The translations under genes and the position numbers were made by a program. 64,000 bases of DNA, from the IMG/VR virus record IMGVR_UViG_3300014325_000011, positions 51,126-115,125 of that record. One strand, written 5' to 3'. This document shows positions 1 through 8,400 of this stretch, piece by piece (position 1 is the stretch's first letter; each line of letters starts with the position of its first letter). The stretch comes from a virus. The notes beneath the pieces were generated by a model. It was not told the DNA's origin, searched no databases, and saw only the letters and a program-made list of their open reading frames with translations.

Positions 1-1910
1 ATCCACGACAGATCCCCGAAGGGCGCCGTGGTCGCGATCTCCATCGTCGTCCCGGCGGACACCGGTGAGGTGTAGGACAAGACGGCGCCGGTCATCGACC
101 CGGTGATCGACGAATAGCGGCTGCCAGGTGAGACGGTGGGTGCGCCGGAGCCCGACAGGTCGGCGTAGATCGCCCACAGTTGGGAGCCGGTGCGGGTGCA
201 GGTCATCGACTGGGCCATGAGCGACGACGGACCCGACGGGGTGCCACCCCCACCGCCGGTACCTGTGCCGGTGGTTGCCTGCGGACCGGCGAGCAGGGTC
301 GGAACGGTGACTCCGGAGAATCCGCCGACGACCGTGTTCCCGGAGATCGTGTTGTTTCCCGAGCCGCCGGACCAGTTACCGGTGATCTGCGCGGGGGCAA
401 CGTCTAGATGGTTACCGATGACAGAGTTGTTCTTCGACCGGTTGGCGTCGGCCCGGTCGCCACCCGTCTGATCCATGTAGATGATGACCGAGTTGCCGCC
501 GTTGTTCCAGATGAAGTTGTTCTGCACGGTGTCGTGGTTACTGGACTGGATGGCGATTCCGCATCTGCGGAAGCCGTCAAGGCCGCTGCCGTACGCATTG
601 CCGACGATCAGGTTATTCTTGAAGACGTTGTTTCCGCCGGTTTCGTCGCAGATGCCACCCGAATAGTTCGAGTAGATGATGTTACTATCGTAGACGTTCC
701 CGAACGCCGGATAGTTCCCAGTCCTGTCGGCCAGGTTGATACCGCAGGAGACATCCTGCCAGACACCGTGGCCGCCAATGCCACCGTAAGACCCGCCGTT
801 TCCATTGCCCTTGTGGATCAGATTGCCGATCCACGTGGCACCGGTCTGCAACGCCATTTTGACGTTCGAGTCGTCCGCGCCCGAATCGTAATAATTATTC
901 TGGCCGGGGGTCAGGTTGAAAAAGAACTGGTTGTACCGGATGATCGAGCCCTGCTCGCCGTCACCGATAGCCTTGCCACCGTTGTGATGCAGCGTGCAGT
1001 TCTCCAGGATGAAGTTCGGCCCGAGCTGAATGCCAATGTAACAGTTGGTGATCTCGCAGTTGGCCACATGCCAACCGCTGGCGGTCTGGTTCTCCGAGAA
1101 ACACGAGTCGATCGCACCGCGCTGCGAGGTGTTCGGACCCACATCGCGCAACGTCAGATTGAAAATGCCAATGTTCGTGGTGGCCGAGCTTCCCCGGTGA
1201 ATCTGAATGTTCGACAGGATCGTTTTACCGGCGCCCTGGCCGTAGAACTGCTGACCTGGGTTAGGAACGATCGTGTAGCCGCCGCTGTAGGTTCCAGCGT
1301 CGAGGACGAACACAGTCCCCGCGCCGTGGCTCGACGCGGCCGACGCGATATTCGATCCGAGCGGAATACGCACCGCACCCGACGGGATCGGCAGCGCCGA
1401 TGGCATGATGACCGAGTTCGGGTAGGCGGTCGTGTCATTGACGTTCGTCGACCCGCCGTAGTAGTTGCCGGTGCTGCTACTTCCGCCGCCCGACGAGCCG
1501 CTGGAGCCCGACCCCGAACCGGACGATGGGTTCCCAACACCAGTCACATGCTGCGGGAACGTCGCCGCCAGATCAGCGCCTGTAAACACCAGCACTTGGA
1601 CAAACTTCGCACGACTGTTATCGGACGCGCCGACAACTGTCACCGTCCGCGGCGCCGCCGCCGTCGCGATCGTCGCCCAAAAATCGACCTCGGCGGTTGT
1701 CGACGTCGGCGCCCGCCAATCCCAGCGGGGCCAGTCCAACCTGCCCGAGTCGAACGCGAACGCGCCAACCGTGGTCCCATCGGCGCGGGGCGCCATCGCC
1801 GCGAGAATGACGATGACCGACCCGGCGGGGGCCGTGAACGAAGCTGTCGTCGCGTTGCCGGTGGCGACGTAGACCGCGGGCGGGGACGACGGGTCGACAG
1901 CGAGAGTCAT
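1..1910 (-). CDS. Tail spike / beta-helix receptor-binding protein (3' end outside window)
   Basis: This frame is open from an ATG at 1910 to the window edge, giving at least 636 residues. Residues 1 to about 125 look like a small beta-sandwich. They are followed by a Ser/Gly linker (about residues 127-145) and then a long stretch rich in Asn, Gly and short hydrophobic turns, with patterns such as ILENCTLHHNGGKAI and NNLIVGNAYGSG, typical of right-handed parallel beta-helix (pectate-lyase-like) spikes. It is the last tail-region gene seen, directly downstream of the tape-measure gene, so a distal tail protein or glycan-binding/depolymerising spike is likely. No catalytic residues could be assigned. 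Spike versus other beta-helix structural protein is inference. Confidence 0.75.
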   Translation of the reverse strand, partial: MTLAVDPSSPPAVYVATGNATTASFTAPAGSVIVILAAMAPRADGTTVGAFAFDSGRLDWPRWDWRAPTSTTAEVDFWATIATAAAPRTVTVVGASDNSRAKFVQVLVFTGADLAATFPQHVTGVGNPSSGSGSGSSGSSGGGSSSTGNYYGGSTNVNDTTAYPNSVIMPSALPIPSGAVRIPLGSNIASAASSHGAGTVFVLDAGTYSGGYTIVPNPGQQFYGQGAGKTILSNIQIHRGSSATTNIGIFNLTLRDVGPNTSQRGAIDSCFSENQTASGWHVANCEITNCYIGIQLGPNFILENCTLHHNGGKAIGDGEQGSIIRYNQFFFNLTPGQNNYYDSGADDSNVKMALQTGATWIGNLIHKGNGNGGSYGGIGGHGVWQDVSCGINLADRTGNYPAFGNVYDSNIIYSNYSGGICDETGGNNVFKNNLIVGNAYGSGLDGFRRCGIAIQSSNHDTVQNNFIWNNGGNSVIIYMDQTGGDRADANRSKNNSVIGNHLDVAPAQITGNWSGGSGNNTISGNTVVGGFSGVTVPTLLAGPQATTGTGTGGGGGTPSGPSSLMAQSMTCTRTGSQLWAIYADLSGSGAPTVSPGSRYSSITGSMTGAVLSYTSPVSAGTTMEIATTAPFGDLSW

Positions 1911-1942
1911 CACATCTCCCGCTGTCGACGCCGACGTTCAGA

Positions 1943-4900
1943 TCAGACCCCGGCGATACGGGCCAGACCGTTGCTGGGGTTCCGCCGGTTGTACCGGAGG
2001 GATTGCTTCTGGGTGGACTTGAAAACCTTCTGGCCGTCGATGACGACATCGGACGCCTGCACCGTCAGGTTGATCGTGATGCCGCCTCCGCCGCCCGACG
2101 GCTGCATCCCCACCCAGCCGCCGCCAGCCTTCCCGCCGGCCAGAATCGACTTGGTCTCGTTGGCCGGGTGGATGTAGGCCGGTGCGCCGAACACGGCCAG
2201 CTCCGGGCCACGCTCACCGACGAGCACCGCCTGGCCGACGGGCGGGGAACCACCCTCGGCAAACGGGGCAATCTTGTTCAGGGTGCCGACGAACCCGCCG
2301 ACCGCCTTGGCGACACCACCGATACCTCCGGTGATGGTGCTGATCGCATGACCGATCGAGTCGAAGATCGGTTTGAGGACGCCCCAGATCGTGGTAACTG
2401 TGGTCTTGATCCCACCCCAGATCGTGTCCCAGGTGATTTTGAGGGCGCGGAGCGCGGCACCGATCGCCGTGTCAAGCGCCCCGCCAATCGCGTTGAACGT
2501 CGGCGACAGGAACGACGTCCACACCGTGGACACGGCAGTGTGGATCGCCCCCCAGATCGTGTTCCACGTGGTCTGCAAAGCACGCAGCCCAAACCCGATC
2601 ACAGCGTCGAACGCCGAAGCGATCGCATGGAACGTTGGCGACAGGAAACCATTCCAGATCGCGGAGAGGGCTGTTTGAATAGCACCCCACACGGCGTTCC
2701 ATGTCGCCTGGAGCAGACGCAGCCCGAATCCGATGACCGCGTCGAACGCTGTTGCGATCGCGTGGAACGTGGGCAGCAGCACCGAGTTCCACACAAACGA
2801 CACGGCGGTGCCAAGCGCCGACCAGATCCCGTTCCAGATCGCCTGAGCTAGGCGAAGGTTACCGATGATGAACGTTTCGACGCCTGAGACAATCGCATGG
2901 AAGGCGGGCAGCAGCACCGAGTTCCACACCCAGTTGACTGCGGTTCCGAGCGCATTCCAAACGGTTCGCCAGGCAGTTTCCAGCCAGCGGATCGCCGTTC
3001 CAATCGTGCCGGTGACGACCGAGGCAACACCCTTGCCGAACGGTTCGAGCACGTTGTGCCAGAACCAGAGGACCGCCTTGCCGATCGCCCGGTAGGCGAT
3101 CTCCCAGGCGAGCACCTGCAACCGGATCGGCAGCAGCAGAAGGTTGATCGCCTTCGCGATGGCCTTGAGGATCGGCTCCAGGAAATGCCAGGTGGCGAGC
3201 GCTGCTGTTCTGATCGCACCCCACGTGACCCGGGCCGCGGTCGTCAAAGCGCCTGTGACGGCCCGCCAGGCGGTTTCAACCCCACCGACGGTCGCCCGAA
3301 ATGCTGAGACGAACGGGCGAGCGACGGCCGACAGGAACGAGATTGTCGCCCGCCACGCTGTCGACAGTGCCGATCCGACCGCATGCCAGGCGGTGACGAT
3401 CCCACCCCACGCCGCCTTGAGGCCGCCGATCATGCCGTTCCAGCCGGCGACGAAAAACCCGGAGACGGCATGCCACGCGGTCACCAGCGCGCCGAGGGTC
3501 GCCGACCAGGCGATTTTGAGTGCGTCCCAGACCGCGAGCGCGGCGGTTTTCATCGCACCCCAGACGGTCGACCAGTGCTTGACGAGTTCGTAGATGGCGA
3601 AACCGAGCAGCGCCAGAGCCGCGACGATGAGAATCACAATCGCTGTGATCGGTGCGGCGGCGACCTCTGCGCCGACCAAGGCAATCCCGAGCGCAACAAC
3701 AGCCTCAATCACACCGTAGATCCACATGGCGACGGAAAGTGCCATAAGGGCCGCGAACGCTATGACGATGCCCTTTGTCAGGTTCTGATGGCTCGCGAAA
3801 AACTTGGCGATCGCTTCTAGCTTCGGAATCAGCCAGTTGCCAAGCTGGATCATCAGCGCCTTGGCGGACATCTCCAGTTGCTTCAACTGCTGGGAAAACG
3901 AGTTCGCCTGCGTGGACGCGAACGCCTTGTTGATGTCGCCGGTCGCGGAGCCGGCAGCCTTGACCTTCTCCGTGTAGACCCCGTAGGCGCCGATCATGTC
4001 GGAGATCGAGTTGCCGCCCTTGGTCCCGAACATGCTGGTCAGGGCGATCTGCTTCTTCAGATCGGCTTCCTTGCCCGAGCCGTACAGCTTGTCGAGCGAC
4101 ATCTTGATGTCACCGATAGCCTTCGGCAGGCCGCCTGTCGTAATGTCTTTCGACAGCTTGTCTACGGACAGGCCCATCTCGTTGAAGTATTTCGGTGCCG
4201 TCGCCGCGGGATGCAGCAGATACTTCATAGTGTTCGTCATCGCCGTGCCGGCAGCGGCGCCGCGAAGGTTCATGTCACCGAACAGGGCGAGAGACGCCGT
4301 CACATCGGTGATCGACAGGCCATAGTTCTTCCAGATCACGACGTTGCCCTTGCCGAAGGCGTCGGACATGTCCTGCATGGACATGTCACCTTCACCGACA
4401 GCAGCAACGAGCTGACCGGCCGCCTTGGAAAGGTTTTCCATCCCGGGCAGGCCGGAGACCATCGCCGCGTCGAGGGCGTTGGTTACGTCGACCAGGTTCG
4501 CCCCGGAGACCGCGGCGGCCTTACCGGCGATCGTCAGGACATCCATCGCCTTCGGGGCGCTGGTCCCCATCGACTTCGTGGCGGCCTCGACGTGGAGCAG
4601 CGCTTCGGCAAGCGAATCCGGGTCTTGGCCGATTTTGCCGGCCAGGGCGAGCACTTGGCCTTTGAGTGCGTTGACCTGCGGCATGGTCATGCCCAACTGG
4701 GAGTTGAGCTTGACCATCTCCTTGTCAAAGTCGGCGGCCATTTTGACCGACTCGGCTCCGACGGCGATGAATGCGACGGCGGACGCTTTGCCGAAGGCGG
4801 TGACGGCTTTGCCCATGGAGGCGACGGCCTTCTCACGGGACGCGGCAATCTTCGCGTCCGCGGCGGCCTGCGCGGCTACTTGGGCGTCGAGGGCGGCCTT

Positions 4901-5200
4901 CCACTCGATCGTGCCTACGGTGGCCGCCCGAGTCTGGGCAACCTGCATCGCCAGCGCGTTGCGGTCTGCGGCAACAGCCTGCTTCGCCCATTCGGCGTCC
5001 CACGCTGCACCCCACTTCGCGGCACCCTCAGCTCCGGACAGGGCCATAGCGTCGCTGGCGGCTTTAACCGCTGCGGCGCTCGACTCGGCCATCTCCTTGA
5101 CGGACGCGCCGGCCTCTTTCATGCCAACGGCGAACTCGGCCGCATTGTTGACCAGCTCGATCATGACCGGGGGCAGAAGGCCCCTCACGGGAGACCCCAT
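1943..5200 (-). CDS. Tail tape measure protein
   Basis: This 1085-residue protein sets tail length and is threaded through the tail tube. Residues 1-150 are Ala-rich helix. Residues 150-450 carry the TP901-type tape-measure core (LVDVTNALDAAMVSG, GTAMTNTMKYLLHP). Hydrophobic segments at about 480-550 look membrane-active. A long Trp-rich repeat region follows, and the C-terminus has the usual PVGQAVLVGERGPELA motif. The protein is among the largest here and follows the tail chaperone and gp10-like genes, as expected. An internal ATG about 12 codons downstream (MIELVNNAAEF) is an alternative start. At roughly 0.15 nm per residue the tail would be about 160 nm, which is an inference. Confidence 0.95.
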   Translation of the reverse strand: MGSPVRGLLPPVMIELVNNAAEFAVGMKEAGASVKEMAESSAAAVKAASDAMALSGAEGAAKWGAAWDAEWAKQAVAADRNALAMQVAQTRAATVGTIEWKAALDAQVAAQAAADAKIAASREKAVASMGKAVTAFGKASAVAFIAVGAESVKMAADFDKEMVKLNSQLGMTMPQVNALKGQVLALAGKIGQDPDSLAEALLHVEAATKSMGTSAPKAMDVLTIAGKAAAVSGANLVDVTNALDAAMVSGLPGMENLSKAAGQLVAAVGEGDMSMQDMSDAFGKGNVVIWKNYGLSITDVTASLALFGDMNLRGAAAGTAMTNTMKYLLHPAATAPKYFNEMGLSVDKLSKDITTGGLPKAIGDIKMSLDKLYGSGKEADLKKQIALTSMFGTKGGNSISDMIGAYGVYTEKVKAAGSATGDINKAFASTQANSFSQQLKQLEMSAKALMIQLGNWLIPKLEAIAKFFASHQNLTKGIVIAFAALMALSVAMWIYGVIEAVVALGIALVGAEVAAAPITAIVILIVAALALLGFAIYELVKHWSTVWGAMKTAALAVWDALKIAWSATLGALVTAWHAVSGFFVAGWNGMIGGLKAAWGGIVTAWHAVGSALSTAWRATISFLSAVARPFVSAFRATVGGVETAWRAVTGALTTAARVTWGAIRTAALATWHFLEPILKAIAKAINLLLLPIRLQVLAWEIAYRAIGKAVLWFWHNVLEPFGKGVASVVTGTIGTAIRWLETAWRTVWNALGTAVNWVWNSVLLPAFHAIVSGVETFIIGNLRLAQAIWNGIWSALGTAVSFVWNSVLLPTFHAIATAFDAVIGFGLRLLQATWNAVWGAIQTALSAIWNGFLSPTFHAIASAFDAVIGFGLRALQTTWNTIWGAIHTAVSTVWTSFLSPTFNAIGGALDTAIGAALRALKITWDTIWGGIKTTVTTIWGVLKPIFDSIGHAISTITGGIGGVAKAVGGFVGTLNKIAPFAEGGSPPVGQAVLVGERGPELAVFGAPAYIHPANETKSILAGGKAGGGWVGMQPSGGGGGITINLTVQASDVVIDGQKVFKSTQKQSLRYNRRNPSNGLARIAGV
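2341..2979 (-). repeat. Tandem ~45-residue repeats in tape measure protein
   Basis: Within the tape-measure gene at least four tandem units of about 45 codons, plus a degenerate fifth, share the pattern W-x3-W-x-A-(L/I)-x-T-A-(V/L)-x3-W, then (L/S)P-x-F-x-A-I, then an (F/A)D-x-(V/A)-IG segment. Spacing is regular at about 135 bp. Change in copy number would alter tail length by a fixed step. Confidence 0.8.
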
Positions 5201-5218
5201 GGGGACCTCCCGGGACGT

Positions 5219-5647
5219 TCAGAATCCGAGCGTTCGCCGTATCGCGGTCAGCGCGGCGGTCTGCATTTCGCCGTACGCCGTGTTGTAAGCCGGCTGCACG
5301 TAAGGCCGAGGTGGCAGTGTTGTGCGATGGTGCCGCCCGGTGGCCCCACCCAGTTCTTGGATGCGGGCGTAGACGACTGACGGGCCAACGGCCACATATC
5401 CGGGGCGGGTTTCGACCATCACGGAGCGGCGAAGGGTGCCGCTGATGACCGCTGGTGGCGCGTCGGGCGGGGATGGGGTGGGTGTGCCTCTGCGATGGGA
5501 GTAGATCGACAACTGGCGTTTGATCGACGCCTCGGCTACCGCCGCGCCAGCTTTCGCGCCTGCCATCGCGGCAAGGTCGGCCTTGGCGCCGAGCGCGTTC
5601 AGTCCGGCGAGCAACGCCTCCACGTCGACCCGGAGGGCCATCACCAT
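5219..5647 (-). CDS. HK97 gp10-like tail completion/connector protein
   Basis: The 142-residue product has the usual layout of the HK97 gp10 / virion morphogenesis family: a helical N-terminus, a basic middle with SHRRGTPTPSPPDAPP, a strand with ISGTLRRSV, then GPSVVYARIQELGG and a C-terminal LPPRPYVQPA. Family members act at the head-tail joint or in tail completion. The ATG overlaps the stop of the upstream chaperone T frame (TGATG). The gene sits just before the tape measure rather than in the connector block, which is a less common position. Family assignment is from motif recall; the exact role is inferred. Confidence 0.8.
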   Translation of the reverse strand: MVMALRVDVEALLAGLNALGAKADLAAMAGAKAGAAVAEASIKRQLSIYSHRRGTPTPSPPDAPPAVISGTLRRSVMVETRPGYVAVGPSVVYARIQELGGATGRHHRTTLPPRPYVQPAYNTAYGEMQTAALTAIRRTLGF

Positions 5648-5914
5648 CAGCGCGACCTCGCGTCCATCTCGGCGCGGCGCACATCCCGGTCGTGTTTACG
5701 CTGCCGGCCTTCGTCGATCGCTCGCATCATCAGCGGCCAGTCGTCGACCAGCGGCAGCGGAAGCGCATCAACCTGGTCTGGCGTCCACTGCCAGCGTTCC
5801 GCGTACCAGGAGTAGAGCTGGGCGTCGTCGATCCAGTCGGGTAGCGGCGCCTGGTTGGGTCGGAGTTCTTCGCCCTCGGCGAGTTGGCTCAGTCGCGCGA
5901 GGGCACGGAAGGGG
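5647..5914 (-). CDS. Tail assembly chaperone, T extension (frameshifted part of GT)
   Basis: The coding part runs from about VPFRALARLSQLAEGEE to the stop at 5647 and lacks a sensible start of its own. It lies in the -1 frame relative to the preceding gene and overlaps its end. In siphoviruses the two tail chaperones are made as G and a -1 frameshifted G-T fusion, and this arrangement, between tail tube and tape measure, fits exactly. The frame stays open upstream to 6102, but that part reads as arginine-rich shadow of the G frame. The T part is rich in W and D (DWIDDAQLYSWYAERWQW), as often seen. Confidence 0.75.
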
Positions 5915-6326
5915 ACTGCGGGTCCATGCTCGGCTTGGTGTCCCGCCGTCCGTTGATCTTGTCGAGGACGGGCTTCAACTCGTCTTCCAAGACGTCGATG
6001 ATGTCCAGGTCGATGGCAGCAAGCGCCTCGTCGTCGAGATCGAGGGGGATCGGAACCGGCTCGCCGCTCTCCGGGTCCTTCAGCGACCAGGCGACGACCC
6101 AATGCCGGAGCAACGCATCGAACGACGCGACCGACGCCGCCCCGACATTGGTGACCTTGCCGTCATCGTCGAGTTCCACAACGCTGAACGACGCGACCCG
6201 CAGATCATCCCGGTCGCCCTTCGTGACCCGCTTGGGGTTGCGGATCTCGGCCCACTGGCCGGTGCCATAGTCCTCGGTGGCTGGCAGGTCGACGCGCACG
6301 GTCTGCGCGCGAGGGTTGTTGGACAA
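5889..6326 (-). CDS. Tail assembly chaperone G
   Basis: The 145-residue acidic protein (VRVDLPATEDYGTGQWAEIR at the start, repeated D/E near the end) lies between the tail tube and tape-measure genes, the standard place for the chaperone that coats the tape measure during tail assembly. No catalytic motif is present. The last codons overlap the T frame, which is reached by -1 frameshifting. A strong hairpin separates this gene from the tail tube gene upstream, so it is probably expressed at a lower level. Confidence 0.8.
   Translation of the reverse strand: MSNNPRAQTVRVDLPATEDYGTGQWAEIRNPKRVTKGDRDDLRVASFSVVELDDDGKVTNVGAASVASFDALLRHWVVAWSLKDPESGEPVPIPLDLDDEALAAIDLDIIDVLEDELKPVLDKINGRRDTKPSMDPQSPSVPSRD
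5907..5915 (-). other. Candidate -1 ribosomal frameshift site in tail chaperone gene
   Basis: On the coding strand the run TCCCCTTCC, read TCC-CCT-TCC in the G frame, lets tRNA-Pro slip from CCT to CCC. A -1 shift joins ...PQSP to FRALARL of the T frame. It is not a perfect X-XXY-YYZ heptamer, so the precise slip point is a proposal; any site in the 5889-6102 overlap would work. A missing C in the assembly would produce the same picture. Confidence 0.45.
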
Positions 6327-6355
6327 GGGAGTCTCCTGCGGTCTGCGCGGTCGAG

Positions 6356-6391
6356 CCCACCCCCGGTGCGACCGCCTGCACCGGGGGTGGG
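6356..6391 (-). terminator. Perfect 14-bp hairpin after tail tube gene
   Basis: CCCACCCCCGGTGC (6356-6369) and its exact complement (6378-6391) flank an 8-nt loop, directly after the tail tube stop and before the chaperone gene. There is no U-tract, so it may lower read-through or protect the abundant upstream mRNA rather than terminate fully. Confidence 0.7.
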
Positions 6392-6403
6392 AGAACGGGG
6401 GAT

Positions 6404-7627
6404 CTACTGGAAAGTCGAACTGGAGATCGCCGACTTGGTGACGATCGTGCAGGCCCCGAAGCCGCCGGAGGCGCCCACGTTGGTCGTGTTCCCGATCGCC
6501 GAAAAGTCGGTTTCGACGGTCGTGTAGTCCTGGCCGCGGCCGACCTTCGCACCCCGATAGGACACCGACTGCATGGCAATGTCGATGCCTACCAGCGACG
6601 CCCCGCTACCGGCTTCGAAGTTGACCGTCAGGGCCGGGTTGGTGGCGTTCAGATAGCGAAGGAACTCGGTTTCGTCCGCGGCGATGAACGTCAACTTGCC
6701 AGTGGCGGCGAGCGGCCCGAGCCACACGGCATAGGGGCCCTGAACGCCGTCAACGGTGTTCAGCACCTTCACGTCGCGTTTGAGCTGCAACTCGCCGGAC
6801 TGGACGTAGAGAACCGGGCTACCGCCGATCGACGTCACACCCCGCCACGCGGGAAGCGGCGGACTGATACCCGACCACGACGAGGTCGGCTTGGGGATGA
6901 CACCGGACGGCCAGCCGGTGAGCTTCGCCGACCAAGTCAGCAGAGCTTCCGACGACCAGGTGATCGTCAGTTCGGATACGACGCTTCCCGGGTAGGCACG
7001 GGCCTTGTTCGACGAGGCACCGGTCAGACCAGAGAAGTCCGCGATGGTCAGCGATTCGGGCTGGCCGCCGCCGTACACACCAATGTTGTTCTTGATGTTG
7101 AAGGTGTGGCTGTACGGGGCCGACCCTCCGGTGACGGCATAGTCGCCGAGCAGGGCGCCGAGAAAATAGCCGATGCTCTCCGGGTACACGTCACCGGAGG
7201 TGCTGTACTCCGAATGGATGACACCGGGAATCGCCCCGAACAGGCCCACCTCGGAGCCGCGGTAGCCCATGTCCTCAAGAATGGTCAAGTTGTCGACGGG
7301 CTCAAACGTCTTGACCGGGATGTACGCGGTCGGGGCGGCGTTCGCGGCGGTGACGACGACAAGGTTCCCGGCACTGTGCGCTGCGACGGTCGCCGCACAG
7401 GTCACCGTGGTCCCCGACACCGACGTATAGGCGACCGTCTCAACGGTTGTGCCACCAGACGTCGGATCGTAGATGGTGAGGTTGCCGGAGTTCGGCCAGT
7501 TGGTGGTGTCCGAAACCGACAGCGACGTCGCCGACTGGTTCGCGCTCGCGGTCAGGAACGCCCGGTACTTGTCGAGGGACACGCCTAGGTAGGAGAGATT
7601 GGTTGCCTGTGCCGGAGCCGCGCTCAC
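6404..7627 (-). CDS. Major tail (tube) protein
   Basis: The 407-residue product has an N-terminal segment (LTASANQSATSLSVSDTTNW, YTSVSGTTVTCAATV) that looks like an inserted beta domain. The tube-protein core follows from about residue 110 (IPVKTFEPVDNLTILEDMGY, GQPESLTIADFSGL, VSELTITWSSEALLTWSAKL). It follows the tail terminator and precedes the tail chaperone pair, which is the canonical position. The long beta-rich sequence with few Cys or Lys fits a hexameric tube subunit. The start overlaps the stop of the small upstream gene by 4 nt (ATGA). Confidence 0.9.
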   Translation of the reverse strand: MSAAPAQATNLSYLGVSLDKYRAFLTASANQSATSLSVSDTTNWPNSGNLTIYDPTSGGTTVETVAYTSVSGTTVTCAATVAAHSAGNLVVVTAANAAPTAYIPVKTFEPVDNLTILEDMGYRGSEVGLFGAIPGVIHSEYSTSGDVYPESIGYFLGALLGDYAVTGGSAPYSHTFNIKNNIGVYGGGQPESLTIADFSGLTGASSNKARAYPGSVVSELTITWSSEALLTWSAKLTGWPSGVIPKPTSSWSGISPPLPAWRGVTSIGGSPVLYVQSGELQLKRDVKVLNTVDGVQGPYAVWLGPLAATGKLTFIAADETEFLRYLNATNPALTVNFEAGSGASLVGIDIAMQSVSYRGAKVGRGQDYTTVETDFSAIGNTTNVGASGGFGACTIVTKSAISSSTFQ

Positions 7628-7809
7628 TTCCCACCGCCTTTCTTGGGCGTCGAGGCCGGCTCGACGGCGATGGGAGAGGTATCGGGCGCCGACCAGTGGG
7701 GGTCGGGTGGTTCGGGCCAGTCGGCTATCTCGCCGGGCTGAAACCAGCTACCCCGGTCGGAGTAGTAGCGGGCCTGCCCATCGGCCGGGGCGAACGTGAA
7801 TGCGGGCAT
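7624..7809 (-). CDS. Small conserved protein between tail terminator and tail tube genes
   Basis: The 61-residue product begins MPAFTFAPADGQARYYSDRG and ends in a Pro/Lys/Gly tail. Short proteins of this type, with an aromatic N-terminus followed by PGEIADWPEPPDP, are seen in this position in actinophages, but no role is known to me. It is translationally coupled to the tail tube gene through ATGA, which supports it being real. A terminator-like hairpin lies just upstream. Confidence 0.75.
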   Translation of the reverse strand: MPAFTFAPADGQARYYSDRGSWFQPGEIADWPEPPDPHWSAPDTSPIAVEPASTPKKGGGK

Positions 7810-7812
7810 GCG

Positions 7813-7835
7813 AAAACCCCCAGCCGAAAGGCGGG
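7813..7835 (-). terminator. Intrinsic-terminator-like hairpin before tail tube operon
   Basis: The transcript folds CCCGCC-TTTC-GGC(U)GGG and is followed by GGTTTT. It lies between the tail terminator gene (stop at 7840) and the small gene at 7809, and could insulate the tail tube unit from the head genes. Confidence 0.6.
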
Positions 7836-7839
7836 TAGA

Positions 7840-8382
7840 CTATGAAATGATGAATTCGGTGACGGTCGTGATGACGGCGACTTCAACGTGAAGCCGGTTG
7901 TCTTTCAGTTCCGGCTCGCCCGGGTTGATTTCAATGTCTTCGCCGGCCTGCCAGATGACGCCGAAGTCTCGACCACCGGTTCCCCAGGTGCGGTCTGCGC
8001 GCGCTCGTTCGGCGAGTGCGTCGAGGAATGCGTCGAAGTCATCGATCGCGTCCTCAACACGCGGCTGCCGGGACCGGAAGTAGGTTTCGAGGTAGACCGT
8101 GCGGTCGATCCGCTTTTCGCCGGCTGGCGTGATGCCGTTGGTGCCGCCTCCGCCGATCGACTCTCGCTTCTCCAGGTGGTTGACGAGGTGAACCGTGCAG
8201 ACAGCGCCGGAAACCTGGCCGGGCAGGGGGCAATAGTCGTCGTCCTGTGCCTCACGCGGGCCGCTGGTCCAAAGGGTGCCCAAGAACTTGACGGGGCCAT
8301 CGCGGTACATCGACGGTCGGGAGGGTTGCGGTCTTCCCCCGAACCAGGCTGCGGTGGCGGCGCGGATTGTGGCCCGAGACAT
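7840..8382 (-). CDS. Tail terminator / head-tail joining protein
   Basis: The 180-residue protein has an N-terminal helix (SRATIRAATAAWFGG), a central strand with TVYLETYFRSRQPRVEDA and a C-terminal strand pair (LKDNRLHVEVAVITTVTEFI). This resembles tail terminator proteins (gpU/gp22-like fold), which form the ring closing the tail tube. Position between the adaptor-like gene and the tail tube supports this. Assignment is by context and overall pattern rather than a signature motif. Confidence 0.65.
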   Translation of the reverse strand: MSRATIRAATAAWFGGRPQPSRPSMYRDGPVKFLGTLWTSGPREAQDDDYCPLPGQVSGAVCTVHLVNHLEKRESIGGGGTNGITPAGEKRIDRTVYLETYFRSRQPRVEDAIDDFDAFLDALAERARADRTWGTGGRDFGVIWQAGEDIEINPGEPELKDNRLHVEVAVITTVTEFIIS

Positions 8383-8400
8383 GACGCCTCCGGGCTGGGT

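Noticed and set aside
408-2177. A 589-residue plus-strand frame
   Set aside because: It is antisense to the beta-helix spike and tape-measure genes, whose translations are coherent.
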